Positions 61,886 through 64,000 of a DNA stretch of 64,000 nt are shown one piece after another (within the stretch, counting starts at the first letter, position 1; every line of letters starts with the position of its first letter). The position numbers and the translations under genes were made by a program. The DNA lies in NCBI GenBank assembly GCA_021325495.1, contig JAJPGZ010000010.1, positions 310,001 through 374,000 on the forward strand, in the 5' to 3' direction. A model generated the notes under the pieces. The model was given only the letters and a program-made list of their open reading frames with translations, ran no database searches and had not been told where the DNA came from. Source of the stretch: Spartobacteria bacterium (GTDB lineage: Bacteria > Verrucomicrobiota > Verrucomicrobiia > Chthoniobacterales > UBA10450).

Positions 61886-62941
61886 TTAGGTGATCGGCAC
61901 CTCCCTTCCGAGCTCACTCGAAGCGTAAATGCCATCGATCATTTCCATCAATGCGACCGCTTGATCGGCGTTGTTGATCGGCTCCGCTTTCTCCGCGATT
62001 GCGCCCAAAAAATTTCGCAGCTGCAATTCGAAACCGTTCGCTTCGTCTTCGCGCGCCTCCAACGGAACGACCGCGAGTTCACCTTGTCGATCTTCGAACA
62101 AGGTGAGCGGCTTTAATCGCACCGACGCCTTCGTCCCGTAAACGACGGTGTTAATCAATTCCTGCCCGAAATATTTTCGCGGCGGAACATCGTCGGTCAG
62201 ATTTCCCGCCCAGGAAGTTTCCAATTGCACGATCGCGTCATTGTCGAAACGAATGAACGCGAAAGCCGCATCTTCGACATCGAATGCCGCGCCGCGCCCG
62301 AGCTGCGGAAAATTCTGAAAAACTTTGGCGCTGATCGAGACCGGCCGCGGCGCGCCCATTAGAAACCAGGCCGCGTCGAGCGCGTGAATGCCGATGTCGA
62401 TCAAAGCGCCGCCGCCGCTGCGTTTCTTTTCCGTGAACCAGTTTCCGACGCCGACCGGAACGCCGCGCGATCGGACGAAGGTCGCTTTGGCGTGATAGAT
62501 TTTCCCGAGCCGTCCCTCTTCAATTGCTTTCTTGGCCGCGCGCATCGCCGGCGTGAAACGAAATTGGCGGCTGAAGGAGTAAACGAGTTTTCGTTTCGCG
62601 GCTTCTTCGCGCAGCACTTTCATTTCCGCCGCATTTAGCGTCGGCGGTTTTTCGCAGAGCACGTGCTTGCCCGCCTCGATCGCGGCGAGCGATGCCGGAA
62701 AGTGCAGGTAGTTAGGCAAACAGATAATCGCGACATCAACATGTCGATCTTGCAAAAGCTCGCGGTAATCGCTGAACGATTTGCGCGGCTTGAACTCCGA
62801 CGCGAACGCGGCCCGGCGCGCATCATCGAGATCCGCGCACGCATACAACTCGGCATGGTCGAGCTGCTGTAGAGCGAGCGCGTGTTGCTCTCCCGGCCAA
62901 CCCGCCCCGATGATGCCGATGTTAGATGTCGATCTTTCCAC
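61886..62941 (-). CDS. Gfo/Idh/MocA-family oxidoreductase
   Basis: A 351-residue NAD(P)-dependent sugar oxidoreductase type protein. The Rossmann start is [17 protein letters not shown], the family motif [11 protein letters not shown] (usual EKP) is present, and the C-terminal alpha/beta domain has [21 protein letters not shown] with the conserved histidine. The substrate cannot be told. The gene's start lies 20 bases inside the end of the ArfB-like gene (62922), on the same strand, so they are translated together. Confidence 0.9.
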   Translation of the reverse strand: MERSTSNIGIIGAGWPGEQHALALQQLDHAELYACADLDDARRAAFASEFKPRKSFSDYRELLQDRHVDVAIICLPNYLHFPASLAAIEAGKHVLCEKPPTLNAAEMKVLREEAAKRKLVYSFSRQFRFTPAMRAAKKAIEEGRLGKIYHAKATFVRSRGVPVGVGNWFTEKKRSGGGALIDIGIHALDAAWFLMGAPRPVSISAKVFQNFPQLGRGAAFDVEDAAFAFIRFDNDAIVQLETSWAGNLTDDVPPRKYFGQELINTVVYGTKASVRLKPLTLFEDRQGELAVVPLEAREDEANGFELQLRNFLGAIAEKAEPINNADQAVALMEMIDGIYASSELGREVPIT

Positions 62942-63281
62942 GACGCTTTTTCACTTCGCTGCGTCTGCGCTTCGATTCCAAAATTTTTTCCTTCAATCGT
63001 CGCGGCCGCGGACGCTTTCGCCGGCGCGCTTTCTCGCGCTGCGCGATCTCGGCCGCGCGCTTACGTTGTCGATCTTGTACGATTGCTTTGCGCAATCTTT
63101 CGCGAGCGAGTTTACGATTCATCGCTTGCGAACGCGAATCCTGCGCCGTCACCGAGATTCCGGTCGGCCGATGCCGCAACGTCACCGCCGTTGAAACTTT
63201 GTTTACGTTTTGACCGCCGGGTCCACCCGAAGGCGCGAAAGTTTCCTCGAGATCACTTTCGCGAAGATCGACATGTTCCAT
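62922..63281 (-). CDS. ArfB/RF-1-domain peptidyl-tRNA hydrolase-like protein
   Basis: A 119-residue protein that resembles ArfB (YaeJ), which releases peptides from ribosomes stalled without a stop codon. The catalytic GGQ loop is [22 protein letters not shown], followed by the basic C-terminal tail ([31 protein letters not shown]) that binds the empty mRNA channel. The N-terminus is shorter than in E. coli ArfB, beginning [15 protein letters not shown]. Its end overlaps the oxidoreductase start. No other rescue factor is in the window. Confidence 0.88.
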   Translation of the reverse strand: MEHVDLRESDLEETFAPSGGPGGQNVNKVSTAVTLRHRPTGISVTAQDSRSQAMNRKLARERLRKAIVQDRQRKRAAEIAQREKARRRKRPRPRRLKEKILESKRRRSEVKKRRGKIDI

Positions 63282-63287
63282 GTCGCG

Positions 63288-63860
63288 TCAGACCGGCGCG
63301 ATATTTTCGCGGCCATGGCGCAACACGCGCGCCATCCAAATGAGTTCGTTCAGGAATGTATCAACGCGCCTAACGAAGTTCTGGTCGGTCAAATTTCCAT
63401 GTTCATCGAAGAGCGAGCCGACTTTTCCGAAATTCACATCTTCAAAAATGGTGACGAGCCCGAGCTCGCGCATGACCGACAATAAACTTTCGATCACGCG
63501 CGCGCCGCCCATCGGACCGGCGGAGACGCCGCAAATGCCGACCGCTTTGTGAATGTATTCCTTGAGATTCATGTCGAGCGCGTGCTTCAGCAGCCCTGGA
63601 AAACTGTGATTGTATTCCGGCGTGACGATGATGAGGGCGTCGCACTTGTCGATCTTGCGCGCGAACTCCGGGTCTTTCATTTGTTCGCCGGCATCGTCGA
63701 GTTTCATCGGCAACGTGCGCACGTCGATGAGTTCCGTCTCCACGCCGGCGCGTTTTTTTGTTTGCTCGAAAACGAACTTCGCGGCGTGCTCGCTCTCGCG
63801 GCCCTGGCGCGCGGTCCCAAGAATCAAAGGAATAAAAAGGGGGCGCGATGCTTCAGGCAT
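63288..63860 (-). CDS. NAD(P)H-dependent FMN reductase
   Basis: A 190-residue flavodoxin-like enzyme that reduces FMN, quinones, chromate or azo dyes depending on member. Seen are LILGTARQGRESEHAAKF (phosphate-binding loop), the TPEYNHSFPGLLKHALD motif and GVSAGPMGGARVIESL near the flavin. It is followed at 6 bp by the ArfB-like gene. The substrate is not clear. Beyond its start (63861-64000) I see only a small inverted repeat, CACTCG/CGAGTG (63955-63973), and no gene. Confidence 0.9.
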   Translation of the reverse strand: MPEASRPLFIPLILGTARQGRESEHAAKFVFEQTKKRAGVETELIDVRTLPMKLDDAGEQMKDPEFARKIDKCDALIIVTPEYNHSFPGLLKHALDMNLKEYIHKAVGICGVSAGPMGGARVIESLLSVMRELGLVTIFEDVNFGKVGSLFDEHGNLTDQNFVRRVDTFLNELIWMARVLRHGRENIAPV

Positions 63861-64000
63861 ATCGCGATTCTGGCGGAACTTTGCCGGCGATCAAGCGGCG
63901 AGCGCTGTTGTCAGAAGCAAACAAAATCGCTCCATGTTACGGGTTTAACAAATTCACTCGATAAAACCGAGTGCCGAAATTTGGCGAGTCGTTAGCCGGA

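Noticed and set aside
63955-63973. Small hairpin CACTCG/CGAGTG as terminator at the window end
   Set aside because: Short stem, no T-run; it may be part of a feature outside the window.

Overview
The window is 64 kb of GC-rich, densely packed bacterial chromosome, mostly housekeeping genes. The mix suggests Verrucomicrobiota, perhaps a soil Chthoniobacterales-type lineage: a Bacteroidetes-style single-cytochrome sdhC-sdhA-sdhB set, adjacent gyrB-gyrA, a ClpX-like ATPase without zinc finger, a type II secretion cluster with a combined PilM/PilN-like GspL, BNR/sortilin-type secreted proteins, and many cell-envelope glycosyltransferases. The taxonomy is inference; there is no rRNA here.

Layout. 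1-11.3 kb: secA (cut by the window edge), ridA, pyrE, sdhCAB, ispE facing pyrF, a lipoate/octanoate transferase, a polyprenyl diphosphate synthase, radC, lpxA. 11.3-16.9 kb (mainly minus strand): pgeF-like gene, TolC-like exporter with a MarR regulator, moeA, a TPR protein, a Nif3-like protein. 16.9-28.8 kb: a surface-polysaccharide/lipid-glycosylation neighbourhood (two GT39 proteins, GT2 enzymes, methyltransferase, SDR epimerase, DegT aminotransferase), with thrS, lipA and recR. 28.9-40 kb: adenylate-cyclase-like protein, ClpX-like ATPase, thioredoxin-like protein, Ser/Thr kinase, RluA-type pseudouridine synthase, a glycoside-hydrolase/GT2 fusion, hemL directly behind tRNA-Cys. 40.4-48.1 kb: type II secretion/pseudopilin genes in two convergent blocks (gspF, gspG; gspH-I-J-K-L-M). 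48.2-64 kb: FTR1 permease, beta-barrel candidate, cytochrome c lipoprotein, giant BNR protein, DoxX, nucleotidyltransferase, psd-pssA, gyrB-gyrA, oxidoreductases and an ArfB-like factor.

The most striking property is not a gene. Two short words recur far above chance on both strands, in several reading frames, and in the spacers. Word 1, AAGATCGACA (reverse complement TGTCGATCTT), occurs exactly about 121 times by hand count, about one per 530 bp and nearly equal in both orientations (59/62); it is almost always followed by A or T. About 0.1 copies would be expected at random. Word 2, CCTAACGA (TCGTTAGG), occurs about 66 times against about 2 expected. Six same-direction doublets of word 1 all have exactly a 5-bp spacer, and the two words sometimes fuse as TGTCGATCTAACG. 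Words supply start codons, stop codons and signal-peptide residues. The density resembles cyanobacterial HIP1 or Neisseria/Haemophilus DNA uptake sequences, but the words differ from those; this is the main candidate for an undescribed system.

A second layer of repeats consists of longer imperfect palindromes at gene ends (families near 3.5, 5.5, 24.6 and 28.8 kb; 28.1 and 35.1 kb; single elements at 6.4, 31.8 and 36.1 kb). Several provide the stop codons of flanking genes. At least four genes have a sigma70-like -10 element ending only 6-7 nt before the start codon, which suggests leaderless mRNAs.
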